From Anaeromyxobacter dehalogenans 2CP-1 (GTDB lineage Bacteria; Myxococcota; Myxococcia; Myxococcales; Anaeromyxobacteraceae): 64,000 nucleotides of DNA. The position numbers were made by a program, and so were the translations under genes. The notes beneath the pieces were generated by a model that saw nothing but the letters and a program-made list of their open reading frames with translations, did not search any database and was not told the DNA's origin. The stretch covers positions 3,392,501 through 3,456,500 of the forward strand of contig NC_011891.1 of the NCBI RefSeq assembly GCF_000022145.1. Direction: 5' to 3'. Numbering within the stretch: position 1 is the first letter of the stretch; each line of letters opens with the position of its first letter. Below are positions 48,756 to 57,190 of this stretch, in pieces.

Positions 48756-50738
48756 TCAGCGAACCGCGGGAGCGTTCGGCTTCGAGTCGAGCACCGGCTT
48801 CAGGACCCGCGGATCGGGCTGCCCGGCGAACAGCGCGTCGGGGTAGTAGCCGACGTGCATGACGCCCATCGCGTAGAGCGAGCGGATGGTCTCGGCGAGC
48901 TCGCGGCTGGGGATGGGCTTGTTGCCGTCGCGCCAGTCCACCGCCTGCAGCTCGAACACGACCTTCTTCATCGCGTCGCGGTACTCGACCGCGCGCACCA
49001 GCTCGTGGAAGAAGGCGGCGTGATCGGCGGCCTTCTCCATGTACGGCATGGCCATGATGGCGGTGAAGTCGTAGCGGGCGATGGAGTTGTCGAGCGCCTG
49101 CGAGTACCAGACCTCCGCCCTGGGGTTGAGCGCCACCCGCGCGTAGAGGTTGCGCGCCACCACCAGCGCGGGCTGCTGCGCGCGCACCGCCGCGGCGGCC
49201 TCCATGGCGAGGTCGTCGATGGCGTTGATCTTGAGGATGGTCCACCGGCCCAGCAGGTCGTCGCTCCGGCGGATCTCCTCGATGCTCCCGGGCAGGCTCC
49301 AGGCCCGGTACTGCGCCAGCGCCGCGGGGCTGGCGTCCTCGTAGTCGGAGAGCGTGGCGTCGTCGTGGAAGAGCAGCCCGTCGAACGGGGCCGAGCGCGC
49401 CAGGTCCTGGTACAGCTCGCGGATCGCCTCGCGCGCCCGCGCCGAGAACGGCGAGAGCCGGTGGTAGCCCATGTTCACGCGGTCGGTGCGGTCGCCGGCC
49501 AGCGTCACCACCTGGTCCTGCGCGGCCGGGTCGCCCTTCGGCAGCTCCCACGCCAGCAGCGGCATCCACGCGTACAGCCGCTTCACCGGCGTGCGCGTCC
49601 GGATCTGCCAGGCCACCCGGTTGAACAGGTCGGCGCGCATCGGCATGCGGCGGGACGGGAAGTACACCGCGTCCGCCGAGCCGTTGCCGTCCGGGTCCGA
49701 GAACGCCTGCAGGTAGACCGCGTTCACGCCCATGGCGGCGATGCGGTCGAGCAGGTGACCGAGGTTGCGCTCCTGCTGCGCCGGATCCGGGTCGTACACG
49801 TAGTCCAGGTCCACGTGCATGACCTTCTGCGGGCGGTCGTTGTCGGAGAGGTCCGCGTTGCGGATGGCGATCTCGCGCTCGACGTCCCAGAGCGCCATCC
49901 CGCCCTCGACCAGGATGCGGCGCAGGCCCCACAGCGGCGTGTCGCGGGTGTTCGCGCCGTCGTCCAGCGTCAGGCCGACGCGCATCCCGAGCCGCTCGGC
50001 GGTCTCCCGCGTGGTCGCGTTGTAGCGCCCGTAGGGCCAGGCGACGACGCGCGGCGCCCGGCCGGTGTTGCGCCGGATGAGCGCCACGCTGCGCTCCAGG
50101 TCCGCCTGGACGCGCCGGCGATAGGTGGCCTCGTCCTCGTAGCGCCGCGCGCCCGCGTCGTAGCGTCGCGTGGTCCCGGCCGGCTCCAGGTTGCCCTGCG
50201 GATTGCCCAGGATGCCCTTGTGCAGGTCGAAGCTGTGGCTGCCCACCTCGACCAGGCCGCTGGCGGCGAGCTCGCGCAGCTCGCTCCAGGAGAGGAGCCG
50301 CTCCCGCGGCAGCTTCTTGCCGTCGAAGTCGACGGTCCCCTTCTCCTCGAGCCACCCGGCCACCACGTTGATGACCGCCGGGATGCGGAACATCTTCAGG
50401 ACCGGCCAGGCGTTCCGGTAGACCGACTGGTACGCGTCGTCGAAGGTGACGAGCACCGCCTTCGGCGGCAGCGGCCGGCGCCCCTCGCGCGCCGCCAGCA
50501 GGTCGTCCACCGAGACGAAGCGGTAGCCGTGGTTGCGGAGCCAGTCCATCTGCCGCAGGAAGGCGGTCGGCGAGACGGCGTACTGCGGGACCAGCGCCTC
50601 CGCGCGATCCGCCACCTCGTGATAGCTGAGGATGGTCAGCTCCTCCTCGGTCGCCGCGAGGGTCCGCGAGGCGGGCAGCGCGGCGGCGGCGAGCAGCAGC
50701 GCCGCGGCGGCGGGGAGTGACACGGGTCGCAGGGTCAT
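48756..50738 (-). CDS. pgaB: PNAG N-deacetylase (PgaB)
   Basis: A 660-residue protein. Signal at residues 5-28, then the NodB polysaccharide deacetylase domain (TILSYHEVAD, VTFDDAYQSVY with metal Asp, EVGSHSFDLHKG with two metal His, RVVAWPYGRYN) to about 290, and a C-terminal TIM-barrel hydrolase domain (HVDLDYVYDPDP, FDGLLFHDDATLSDYED) typical of PgaB, which binds and cuts dPNAG. It partly deacetylates the polymer before export. The signal lacks an obvious lipobox Cys, unlike E. coli. First gene of pgaBCD; no pgaA outer-membrane porin is adjacent. Start ATG 50738. Confidence 0.93.
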   Translation of the reverse strand: MTLRPVSLPAAAALLLAAAALPASRTLAATEEELTILSYHEVADRAEALVPQYAVSPTAFLRQMDWLRNHGYRFVSVDDLLAAREGRRPLPPKAVLVTFDDAYQSVYRNAWPVLKMFRIPAVINVVAGWLEEKGTVDFDGKKLPRERLLSWSELRELAASGLVEVGSHSFDLHKGILGNPQGNLEPAGTTRRYDAGARRYEDEATYRRRVQADLERSVALIRRNTGRAPRVVAWPYGRYNATTRETAERLGMRVGLTLDDGANTRDTPLWGLRRILVEGGMALWDVEREIAIRNADLSDNDRPQKVMHVDLDYVYDPDPAQQERNLGHLLDRIAAMGVNAVYLQAFSDPDGNGSADAVYFPSRRMPMRADLFNRVAWQIRTRTPVKRLYAWMPLLAWELPKGDPAAQDQVVTLAGDRTDRVNMGYHRLSPFSARAREAIRELYQDLARSAPFDGLLFHDDATLSDYEDASPAALAQYRAWSLPGSIEEIRRSDDLLGRWTILKINAIDDLAMEAAAAVRAQQPALVVARNLYARVALNPRAEVWYSQALDNSIARYDFTAIMAMPYMEKAADHAAFFHELVRAVEYRDAMKKVVFELQAVDWRDGNKPIPSRELAETIRSLYAMGVMHVGYYPDALFAGQPDPRVLKPVLDSKPNAPAVR

Positions 50739-51155
50739 CGGGTCGGGAACGTCGGCAGGGACGAGGAATTCCGGGCGGCGTACGGCGCTCGCCCCTTGGC
50801 GGGAGGAGGCCACCCGCGGGCCGGCATGATCAGCAGGTTGGTCGGGAGGCGTCAAGGACGCGCCCGGACGGCCAGGCAGCCGCTGGCCCGCTCGGTGCGC
50901 GCTGGCCACCTGACGCAGGAGCCCGCCGCGCCATTCAACGGCGCGTCCGGCGCTCCGGCGCGCGACCACGCGGCCGCGAGCGAGGTGGGCTTGCGGCGGC
51001 GAATGTGCGGGCTCCTCCCATCGCCCGATATCGCGGCCCCATCTTTGTCCCGCGAACATACGACGAACGCACGAACCGGTTCGCGGGGACCGCGCTCCAT
51101 CTCCTCTGCCGGCGGGGCGCCCGGCATCCACGCGAGGGGTGAAGGGCGAGGTTCC
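50739..51155. other. 417-bp divergent control region with an inverted repeat
   Basis: Lies between pgaB and the divergent nine-heme lipoprotein. CCCGCGAAC (51048-51056) and GTTCGCGGG (51078-51086) form a perfect 9-bp inverted repeat with a 21-bp spacer, about 80 bp before the cytochrome start, suitable for a dimeric regulator. No gene is supported here. Confidence 0.5.
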
Positions 51156-53105
51156 ATGAGACGAGGCATGATCTTGGCCGCGGTCGCGGCGGGCGCGCTC
51201 GCGTCCGCCTGCGGCGGCGGCTCCGGCTCGGATGCGGGCAGCGCCGCCGACGCAGCCAGGAGCGCGGCCACCGGCGTCACCGGGACGGTCCGCGACACCG
51301 CCGGCGCGCCGATCGCTGGCGCCGTGGTGAGCGACGGCCAGCGCTCCGCCACGAGCGGATCCGACGGCTCCTACGCGCTCGCCGAGCGCGCGGGCACCGT
51401 CACGCTGACCGCCTCCAGGGCGGGCTACGCCAGCGCGACGCAGACGGTCGGCGTTCCGAAGCGCGGCGCCGTGCAGGTGGACTGGGCGCTCGCGCCCACC
51501 GCGCCGCCGCCGCCGTCGGGCGGCGCGGTCCGCGTGTTCGCGAACAACGATCTCGGGATGCACTGCGTGGACCGGAGCTTCGCGGTGTTCTCGATCCTGC
51601 CCCCGTACAACGTGGTGAACGCGCAGGTGGTCGCGCTCCAGGCGAGCGGCAAGCCGGTGCTCCTCGACGCCTCGCAGGTGGACCTGCGCTACGCGGCGAT
51701 CGCGGACGCGACCGGCTCCATCAACTCCACGAGCAAGGGCAAGACCGACTTCTGGACCTACGCGGCCACGCTGTACGGCGCCGCCCTGCCGGAGGGCGCC
51801 GGCCTGATGGGCCTGTGGATGCCGGCCGACGCGCCGGACGCGCGCGGCACCACGCTGTCCTGGGACGCCGGCCTGGGCCTGTTCCACGCGCCGGGCATCC
51901 CCATCCTGCCGATCGACGACGCCGGGCGGACCAACCCCTACCCGCTCCTGCGCTTCTCCGCGTACGACAAGGCCGGCACCGCGCTCGCCGCCACCGACGT
52001 GGTGCTGCCGGTCTCCGACGAGACCTCCTGCCAGAACTGCCACGCGACCGGCAAGGTGGCCGCGGCGGAGCCGGGGATCGCCTGGTCCGCGGACCCCGAC
52101 CTGGAGGCGCAGGCGCGCCAGAACGTGCTCGCGCTCCACGACGCGGAGCACGGCACCGCGCTCCGGCAGCAGGCGCCGGTGCTCTGCGCCTCGTGCCACT
52201 ACTCGCCCGCGCTCGACCTCGCCGGCACGGGGCCCTCGCCGCAGCAGGCGCTGCACCCGACCATGTCGAGCGTGATGCACGGCTTCCACGCCGACAAGGT
52301 GGCCGGGCTGTGGGACGCGCCCGTCCCGGTGGGCGGCACGATCCCGCCCGCGGCGCAGCAGGCCTGCTACCAGTGCCACCCCGGCGCGCAGACGCAGTGC
52401 CTGCGCGGCGCCATGAGCTCGAAGCTCGCCTGCCAGAACTGCCACGGCGACATGGCCGCCGTGGGCGGCGCGATCCCGCTCCTCGCGGGCGGCAGCGTCG
52501 ACGGGACCGGCGACGGCGCCTCCCGCCGCCCGTGGAGGGACGAGCCGAGGTGCCAGAGCTGCCACGCGAACGACGCGGTCTCGAAGACCACGCTGGCGAG
52601 CGCGCCGCCGCTCGCGGCGGACGGGCTGCGCTTCAACGAGGGGTTCCGCGCGGGCGATCCCTCCGCGTCGCCCATCCTGGCCTCGAACCGGCGCTTCGCC
52701 GAGGAGCCGGGCAAGCTGTACCGGCACAGCAAGGGCCACGGCGGGCTCGCCTGCGAGGCGTGCCACGGCAGCACGCACGCGATCTGGTCCGGCAACGCGA
52801 ACGACGACGTGGCCGCCACCCAGCTGCAGGGCCACGCCGGCACGGTGGGCGAGTGCAGCACCTGCCACCTGTCGCCGCCGACCATGGGCCTGGGCGGCCC
52901 ACACGGCATGCACCCGGTGGGCGACGCCTGGGTGCGGGCCCACGGCGCGGTGGCGGAGGCCGACCTGACCGCGTGCCAGGCGTGCCACGGGACCGACTAC
53001 CGCGGCACCGTGCTCTCGCGCATGTTCGCGACGCGCACGCTGATGGGCCGGACGCTGACCGCCGGCACGCCGGTGGGCTGCTTCCACTGCCACAACGGTC
53101 CGTGA
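51156..53105 (+). CDS. Nine-heme c-type cytochrome lipoprotein with N-terminal carboxypeptidase-regulatory-like domain
   Basis: A 649-residue protein. Signal and lipobox (LAAVAAGALASAC), then a carboxypeptidase-regulatory-like beta domain (VTGTVRDTAGAPIAGAVVSD, GSYALAERAGTVTLTASR). From residue ~120 comes a region with DLGMHCVDRSFAVFSILPPY and no heme, then nine CxxCH motifs: CQNCH, CASCH, CYQCH, CQNCH, CQSCH, CEACH, CSTCH, CQACH, CFHCH. It is likely an outer-surface or periplasm-facing electron carrier, distinct from the OmcA/MtrC type. ATG 51156 has a GAAGGGCGAGG upstream. No partner cytochromes adjacent. Confidence 0.87.
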   Translation: MRRGMILAAVAAGALASACGGGSGSDAGSAADAARSAATGVTGTVRDTAGAPIAGAVVSDGQRSATSGSDGSYALAERAGTVTLTASRAGYASATQTVGVPKRGAVQVDWALAPTAPPPPSGGAVRVFANNDLGMHCVDRSFAVFSILPPYNVVNAQVVALQASGKPVLLDASQVDLRYAAIADATGSINSTSKGKTDFWTYAATLYGAALPEGAGLMGLWMPADAPDARGTTLSWDAGLGLFHAPGIPILPIDDAGRTNPYPLLRFSAYDKAGTALAATDVVLPVSDETSCQNCHATGKVAAAEPGIAWSADPDLEAQARQNVLALHDAEHGTALRQQAPVLCASCHYSPALDLAGTGPSPQQALHPTMSSVMHGFHADKVAGLWDAPVPVGGTIPPAAQQACYQCHPGAQTQCLRGAMSSKLACQNCHGDMAAVGGAIPLLAGGSVDGTGDGASRRPWRDEPRCQSCHANDAVSKTTLASAPPLAADGLRFNEGFRAGDPSASPILASNRRFAEEPGKLYRHSKGHGGLACEACHGSTHAIWSGNANDDVAATQLQGHAGTVGECSTCHLSPPTMGLGGPHGMHPVGDAWVRAHGAVAEADLTACQACHGTDYRGTVLSRMFATRTLMGRTLTAGTPVGCFHCHNGP

Positions 53106-53272
53106 CGTCGCGGGTGGCATGAAGGACGGCCGTCCCCGGCGCCGCTGCCTGCGGCGCCGGGGGCGCGCCCGCTCGCACATCCGCGCCCACCCGCCGCGCG
53201 CGCCGCACACCGGCGACGCTCGCGCTTCACCGTCCGTCTGCTATCGTGCGCGCTCCAACACCTGGAGTGCAC

Positions 53273-54616
53273 ATGGCCCTCGACCCGCGTCTCGTTTCCC
53301 CCAAGGAGAAGCCGCTCTTCGTCGCCGGCGCGATCTTCTCCGGCCTCGTCTGGCTGGTCGCCGTCGTCTCCGTCGTCGGCCTCCTGTACGCGCTGCTCGG
53401 CGCCCTGTTCGTCCTCGGCGCGCACGCGCTGTTCCTCGCCCACGTGCGCACCAACGCCGTGCGCGTGGACGAGCGGCAGCTCCCCGACCTGCACGCGCGC
53501 GTGAAGGCCGCCGCGGCCCGCCTGGGCCTGGCGGACGTCCCGGCGGTCTACGTGATGAACGGCGGCGGCCTGCTCAACGCGTTCGCCACCAAGCTGCTCT
53601 CGCGGCGCTACGTGATCCTGCTCTCGGACCTGGTGGACCACTGCGAGGACCCGCGCCAGGTGGACTTCGTGGTGGGCCACGAGCTCGGCCACTTCGCGGC
53701 GGGGCACCTGAAGTGGAACGCGTTCCTGCTCCCCTACGCGCTCGTGCCCTGGCTGGGCGCCGCCTACGCGCGGGCCCGCGAGTACACCTGCGATCGCTGC
53801 GGCCTCGCCGCGGCGGGCGACCTCGAGCAGTCGATGCGCGGCCTGGTGGTGCTGTCGGCCGGCGGACGGATCGCGGCGCGGGTGGACCTGGCGGCGTTCG
53901 CCTCGCAGCGCGACGAGGCGGGCGCGTTCTGGCCCACCGTGCTCGAGCTCACGTCCTACCACCCGTTCCTCTCGAAGCGCGTGGCCGCGCTCCACGAGCT
54001 GAGCGCCCCCGGGTCCGCGCGCCCGGTGCGCCGCAGCGTGGCGGGCTGGATCTTCGCGCCGGCGCTGGGCGCGCTCGGCGGCGGCGCGGGCGCGGCGCCG
54101 GTGATGGTGGTGGCGATCGTGGGCATGCTGGCCGCGATCGCCATCCCGAACTTCGTGCGCTACCAGCTCAAGGCGAAGGACGCCGGGGCGCAGGCCGCCC
54201 TCGAGGCCCTGTACCGCGCCGAGGTGGCCGCGCACGAGAAGGACGGCAGCTTCCGCGAGCTGCAGCTCGGCGAGGCCGCCACCCGCACGCCGGCCGCGTT
54301 CGCGGACGCGGAGCTGGCCGCCGCGCGCGAGCTCGGGTGGCAGCCCCCGGCGGGCGGGCACCACGTGTACACGGTGGGCGTGGGCCGGACGCAGGACGGC
54401 CGCCAGGCGTTCGCGGCGTGCGCGGAGAGCGACGCCGACGGCGACGGGGTCTACGCCGCCTGGATGGTGTGGGAGCCGCTGGAGGACGGCGAGGGCAACC
54501 TCATCGCGCCCGGCTCGCCGTGCCGCTTCCAGCCGAAGCTGGCGCGCCAGCCGGTCTTCGGCGAGGGTGACGCGGCGGGCGTCCCGGTGCGCGTGTCGCC
54601 GGAGGACGTGTTCTAG
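53273..54616 (+). CDS. M48 metallopeptidase fused to a type IV pilin-like segment
   Basis: A 447-residue protein. Two helices at 16-60; M48 peptidase with zinc motif VVGHELGHFAAGH (136-144) and third-ligand Glu in REYTCD (170). Residues 277-330 read VMVVAIVGMLAAIAIPNF then VRYQLKAKDAGAQAALEALY, almost exactly the N-terminal helix of a type IVa pilin but without the GFTLIE cleavage site. The last ~120 residues resemble a pilin head (HHVYTVGVG, ACAESDADGDGVYAAWMVW, Cys pair). It is probably an inner-membrane protease with a pilin-like periplasmic sensor. Start ATG 53273 with TGGAG. Confidence 0.88.
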   Translation: MALDPRLVSPKEKPLFVAGAIFSGLVWLVAVVSVVGLLYALLGALFVLGAHALFLAHVRTNAVRVDERQLPDLHARVKAAAARLGLADVPAVYVMNGGGLLNAFATKLLSRRYVILLSDLVDHCEDPRQVDFVVGHELGHFAAGHLKWNAFLLPYALVPWLGAAYARAREYTCDRCGLAAAGDLEQSMRGLVVLSAGGRIAARVDLAAFASQRDEAGAFWPTVLELTSYHPFLSKRVAALHELSAPGSARPVRRSVAGWIFAPALGALGGGAGAAPVMVVAIVGMLAAIAIPNFVRYQLKAKDAGAQAALEALYRAEVAAHEKDGSFRELQLGEAATRTPAAFADAELAAARELGWQPPAGGHHVYTVGVGRTQDGRQAFAACAESDADGDGVYAAWMVWEPLEDGEGNLIAPGSPCRFQPKLARQPVFGEGDAAGVPVRVSPEDVF

Positions 54617-54632
54617 CCGGCGGCTCGGGGCC

Positions 54633-56447
54633 TCAGGCGCCGGCGTCGCGCAGCGCGCGGGCGATGGCCGCGGCGTCCGGCGTCCGGCGCGGCACCTCGA
54701 GCGGATCGCAGCGCGCCTCGGGCGGCCCGCACACCGGGCAGTCCGGGGCGCGCGCCGGCGTGAGCCACACCGACTGGTACGCGCCCTGCCCCGGCGTGTC
54801 ACCGAACACCTGCGGGTAGAACCAGTAGCCGGGCACGGTCGAGAGCGTGAGGTAGGTGGCGCCGGACGCGATCACCTGCTCCGCGAACGGCCCCGGCCCG
54901 GCGTCGCCCTCCGGCGCCAGCAGCGCCAGCGCCAGCTTCGCCGCGGCGCTCGCCACGTGCTGCACGTCGGCGGCGAGCGCGACCTCGCCCCGCAGCCGCC
55001 CGGTGCCGTAGTCCAGCTCGCGCGCCACCCGGCCGCCGGCGCGCTCCAGCCCGTGGCGGCTCCGGGTCGCGCACAGGTAGCACGCGGTCCGGCCCGGGAC
55101 CGTGAGGATCACCTCGCCGCCCTGCGCGCCCGCGTACAGGCCCACGAACAGCGCCGGGCGCCCGCGCGCGTACGCGAAGCGGTCGAGGGCGCGCTGCGCC
55201 GCGGGATCGTCGGTGGCGGCGAGCACGAGGTCCGCCTCGCGCACCCGCGCGTCCAGCGCCGCCGGCGGGAGCCCGTCCACCGCGCGCGGCTCGAGCGCCA
55301 GCGCGATCGACGGCTCCACGGCGAGCAACCGCCGGGCCAGCGCCTCCGGCTTCGACCGGCCCACGTCCTCGGCGGCGAACACGGTGCGCGAGAGGTTCGC
55401 GGGCTCCACCACCTCCGGATCGAGGAGCGCGAGCCGCCCCACGCCGGCCCGCGCCAGCAGCTCGGCCAGGTACGAGCCCACCGACCCGCACCCGGCCACC
55501 AGCACGGCGCGCTCGCGCAGCGCCTCGGGCAGCCGCGCCGCGCTCCGCGCGCGCAGCCCGCCGCGCCGCGCCGCCTCGCGCGCCTCCGGGCCGCCGTCCG
55601 CGAGCCGCGCGGTCCACCCCGCCAGCCGTGCTCGTCCCGGGTCGCGCGTCAGCGCCGGGCCGCCGGGTGGCCCGTACGCGCGCCGGCGCGGGCCGCGCCC
55701 CTCCAGCACCGCCGCGAGCGCGGCGGCGAGCCGCTCGTCCTCGGCGAGCGCGAGCGGCCACGAGAGCGCGAGCTGGCCGCTGGCCTCGCGCTCGCCGGCG
55801 GCGAGCGCCACCGGCGGCAGCGCCGGGTAGTGCTCGCCGGCGAGCACCAGCAGCTCGCCGCCGCCGTCGAGGCGCAGGCGACCGGCCAGCAGCGGCCCCT
55901 CGCCGGCGTCGGTGACGAACGGCTCGGCGCGTCCGCCGCCGAGCGCCTGCGCGGCGCGCTCCAGGTCGCGGAGCAGCGGGATGGCGCGGAGCGGCTCCGG
56001 GGCGACCTCGGCGCCGCCGCCCCGGCTCCGGCGCGCGGCGAACAGCGAGAGCTTCCCGCGCGCCAGCGCCACCTCGTGCGCGCCCAGGCCGGCGGGCGGC
56101 TCGAGCGAGACGATCGGGCCCAGATAGCAGGCGAGGTGCGGGTTGTGCGCGAGCCCGGCGGCGAGCTCGCGCGCGTCCTGGGCCGAGGGCTGGTCGAGGG
56201 CGCCGGGGTGCGAGTGCACCAGCCCCTTCAGCTCCAGCCCCTCGCCGCGCTCGAGCGCGGTGACCCGCTCCCCCAGCCCGGCCGACGGCGCCCACCGGCT
56301 CGCGCTGGCGTGCGCCCCCGGATCCGGCTCGAATCGGGTGACGAGCGGCCGCCCCGGCGGACCGAGCAGCGCGCCGCCGCGCTCCGGCGGATGGCCGCCG
56401 AGCTCCGCGTCGAGGGCGCGGAGGACCCAGTCGGCCACGCACCACAC
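54633..56447 (-). CDS. JAB (JAMM) - E2-like - E1 (ThiF) fusion of a ubiquitin-like system
   Basis: A 604-residue fusion from GTG 56447. Residues 1-130: JAMM isopeptidase, with Glu22 (PERGGALLG), His78/His80 (LVHSHPG), Ser88 and Asp91 all present. Residues 190-252: E2-like segment (LLVLAGEHYPALPPVALAA) with the Y-P-x-x-P-P motif, but GQLALSW where an active E2 has G-x-x-C-L. Residues 300-600: E1/ThiF domain, VLVAGCGSVGSYLAEL, LLDPEVVEPANLSR, VGRSKPEA, and zinc Cys pairs CYLC (456) and CPVC (570). It should adenylate a modifier C-terminus and also trim or remove it. Third gene of the E2/small-protein set. Confidence 0.87.
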   Translation of the reverse strand: MWCVADWVLRALDAELGGHPPERGGALLGPPGRPLVTRFEPDPGAHASASRWAPSAGLGERVTALERGEGLELKGLVHSHPGALDQPSAQDARELAAGLAHNPHLACYLGPIVSLEPPAGLGAHEVALARGKLSLFAARRSRGGGAEVAPEPLRAIPLLRDLERAAQALGGGRAEPFVTDAGEGPLLAGRLRLDGGGELLVLAGEHYPALPPVALAAGEREASGQLALSWPLALAEDERLAAALAAVLEGRGPRRRAYGPPGGPALTRDPGRARLAGWTARLADGGPEAREAARRGGLRARSAARLPEALRERAVLVAGCGSVGSYLAELLARAGVGRLALLDPEVVEPANLSRTVFAAEDVGRSKPEALARRLLAVEPSIALALEPRAVDGLPPAALDARVREADLVLAATDDPAAQRALDRFAYARGRPALFVGLYAGAQGGEVILTVPGRTACYLCATRSRHGLERAGGRVARELDYGTGRLRGEVALAADVQHVASAAAKLALALLAPEGDAGPGPFAEQVIASGATYLTLSTVPGYWFYPQVFGDTPGQGAYQSVWLTPARAPDCPVCGPPEARCDPLEVPRRTPDAAAIARALRDAGA

Positions 56448-56461
56448 GCGCCGCCCTGCCG

Positions 56462-56650
56462 TTACGCGAACACCGCCGGGTGCACCCTCGACAGCATGCG
56501 CTGCTCGGCGTCGCCCTGCTCCACGCCGATCACCACCCGGCCGTCCGGCGTCACCCACACCCGGCCGCGCGCCTCCGGCGCCCGGGGGCCCGGGTCGCGC
56601 CGCTCGTCCCGCATCGCCTCGCGAAGTCGTTCGAGAACCGTCTGCGACAT
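56462..56650 (-). CDS. Small protein (62 aa) between E2 and JAB-E1
   Basis: A 62-residue protein starting MSQTVLERLREAMRD, with GGAGGAGG at ideal spacing before ATG 56650. An N-terminal amphipathic helix is followed by VWVTPDGRVVIGVEQG (two strands) and a short helix ending HPAVFA. Position, 34 bp after the E2 stop and 14 bp before the JAB-E1 start, shows it is part of the operon. It is too short and lacks the C-terminal glycine expected of a ubiquitin-like modifier, so an adaptor or target is more likely. Not recognised. Confidence 0.75.
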   Translation of the reverse strand: MSQTVLERLREAMRDERRDPGPRAPEARGRVWVTPDGRVVIGVEQGDAEQRMLSRVHPAVFA

Positions 56651-56684
56651 GCCTGCCTCCTCCGGAGCCCCGCATGCGCGGGGG

Positions 56685-57065
56685 CTAGAACGGGAACCGC
56701 CCCTCGCGCGCGAACACGCTGAAGCCGTTGCACCACAGGACGCTGCGCGCGTACGCGTCCTCCAGCGACTCCATCCCGCCCCCGGCGTCGCTCGAGAGGC
56801 ACAGCCGCCCGTCGGGGAAGACGTGGCAGGCGTGCGGATCGAAGCGCCCCAGGACCTGCGGCTCGACCAGCTTCACCTGGTAGCCGGCCCCGTCGAACCA
56901 GAGGAACAGCTGGTACGGATCGCCCAGCTCGCTGACGATCGGGAACAGCCAGCCGCTCACCCCCTCCACCGCGAGGTAGCGGGTGCTCGACGGGAGGCTC
57001 CCCTCCGCCCGCGCCCGATCGCGGAGCACCCGGCCGAAGCCGTCGACGAAGCAGGCGAGGCCCAT
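56685..57065 (-). CDS. E2-like (ubiquitin-conjugating-fold) protein
   Basis: A 126-residue protein from ATG 57065 (a GTG at 57101 could add 12 residues). Middle strands LFPIVSELGDPYQLFLWFDG, GYQVKLVEPQVLGRF and the loop HACHVFPDGRLCLSSD give the E2 layout, with Cys89 after DGRL in the place of the active-site cysteine; a helix LEDAYARSVLWCNGFSVFA follows. This is the pattern of prokaryotic E2 families found beside E1 and JAB proteins. It probably carries a modifier as thioester from the E1 at 54633 to its target. It starts 126 bp after the DUF815 gene. Confidence 0.82.
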   Translation of the reverse strand: MGLACFVDGFGRVLRDRARAEGSLPSSTRYLAVEGVSGWLFPIVSELGDPYQLFLWFDGAGYQVKLVEPQVLGRFDPHACHVFPDGRLCLSSDAGGGMESLEDAYARSVLWCNGFSVFAREGRFPF

Positions 57066-57190
57066 CGTCCAAGAGTTCGCCTCGCCGGGCCCGGCGGGCA
57101 CCGCCCCGGGGGGAGAGGCGGCCCTGCGGGCGGGCGGCGCGGGGCGCGCGCGCCTCGCCTGGCGCGGGAGGTGGCGCGAGCGCGCCGGCC

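Noticed and set aside
51156-53105. Tenth heme in DLGMHCVDRSF
   Set aside because: Only one Cys is present; it is not a CxxCH motif.
50739-53210. Extension of PgaB to about 1480 residues
   Set aside because: The extension is the antisense of the nine-heme cytochrome gene; PgaB begins at its signal peptide at 50738.
56462-56650. 62-aa protein as the ubiquitin-like modifier
   Set aside because: Too short for a beta-grasp fold, ends HPAVFA without Gly; no JAB-type processing tail.
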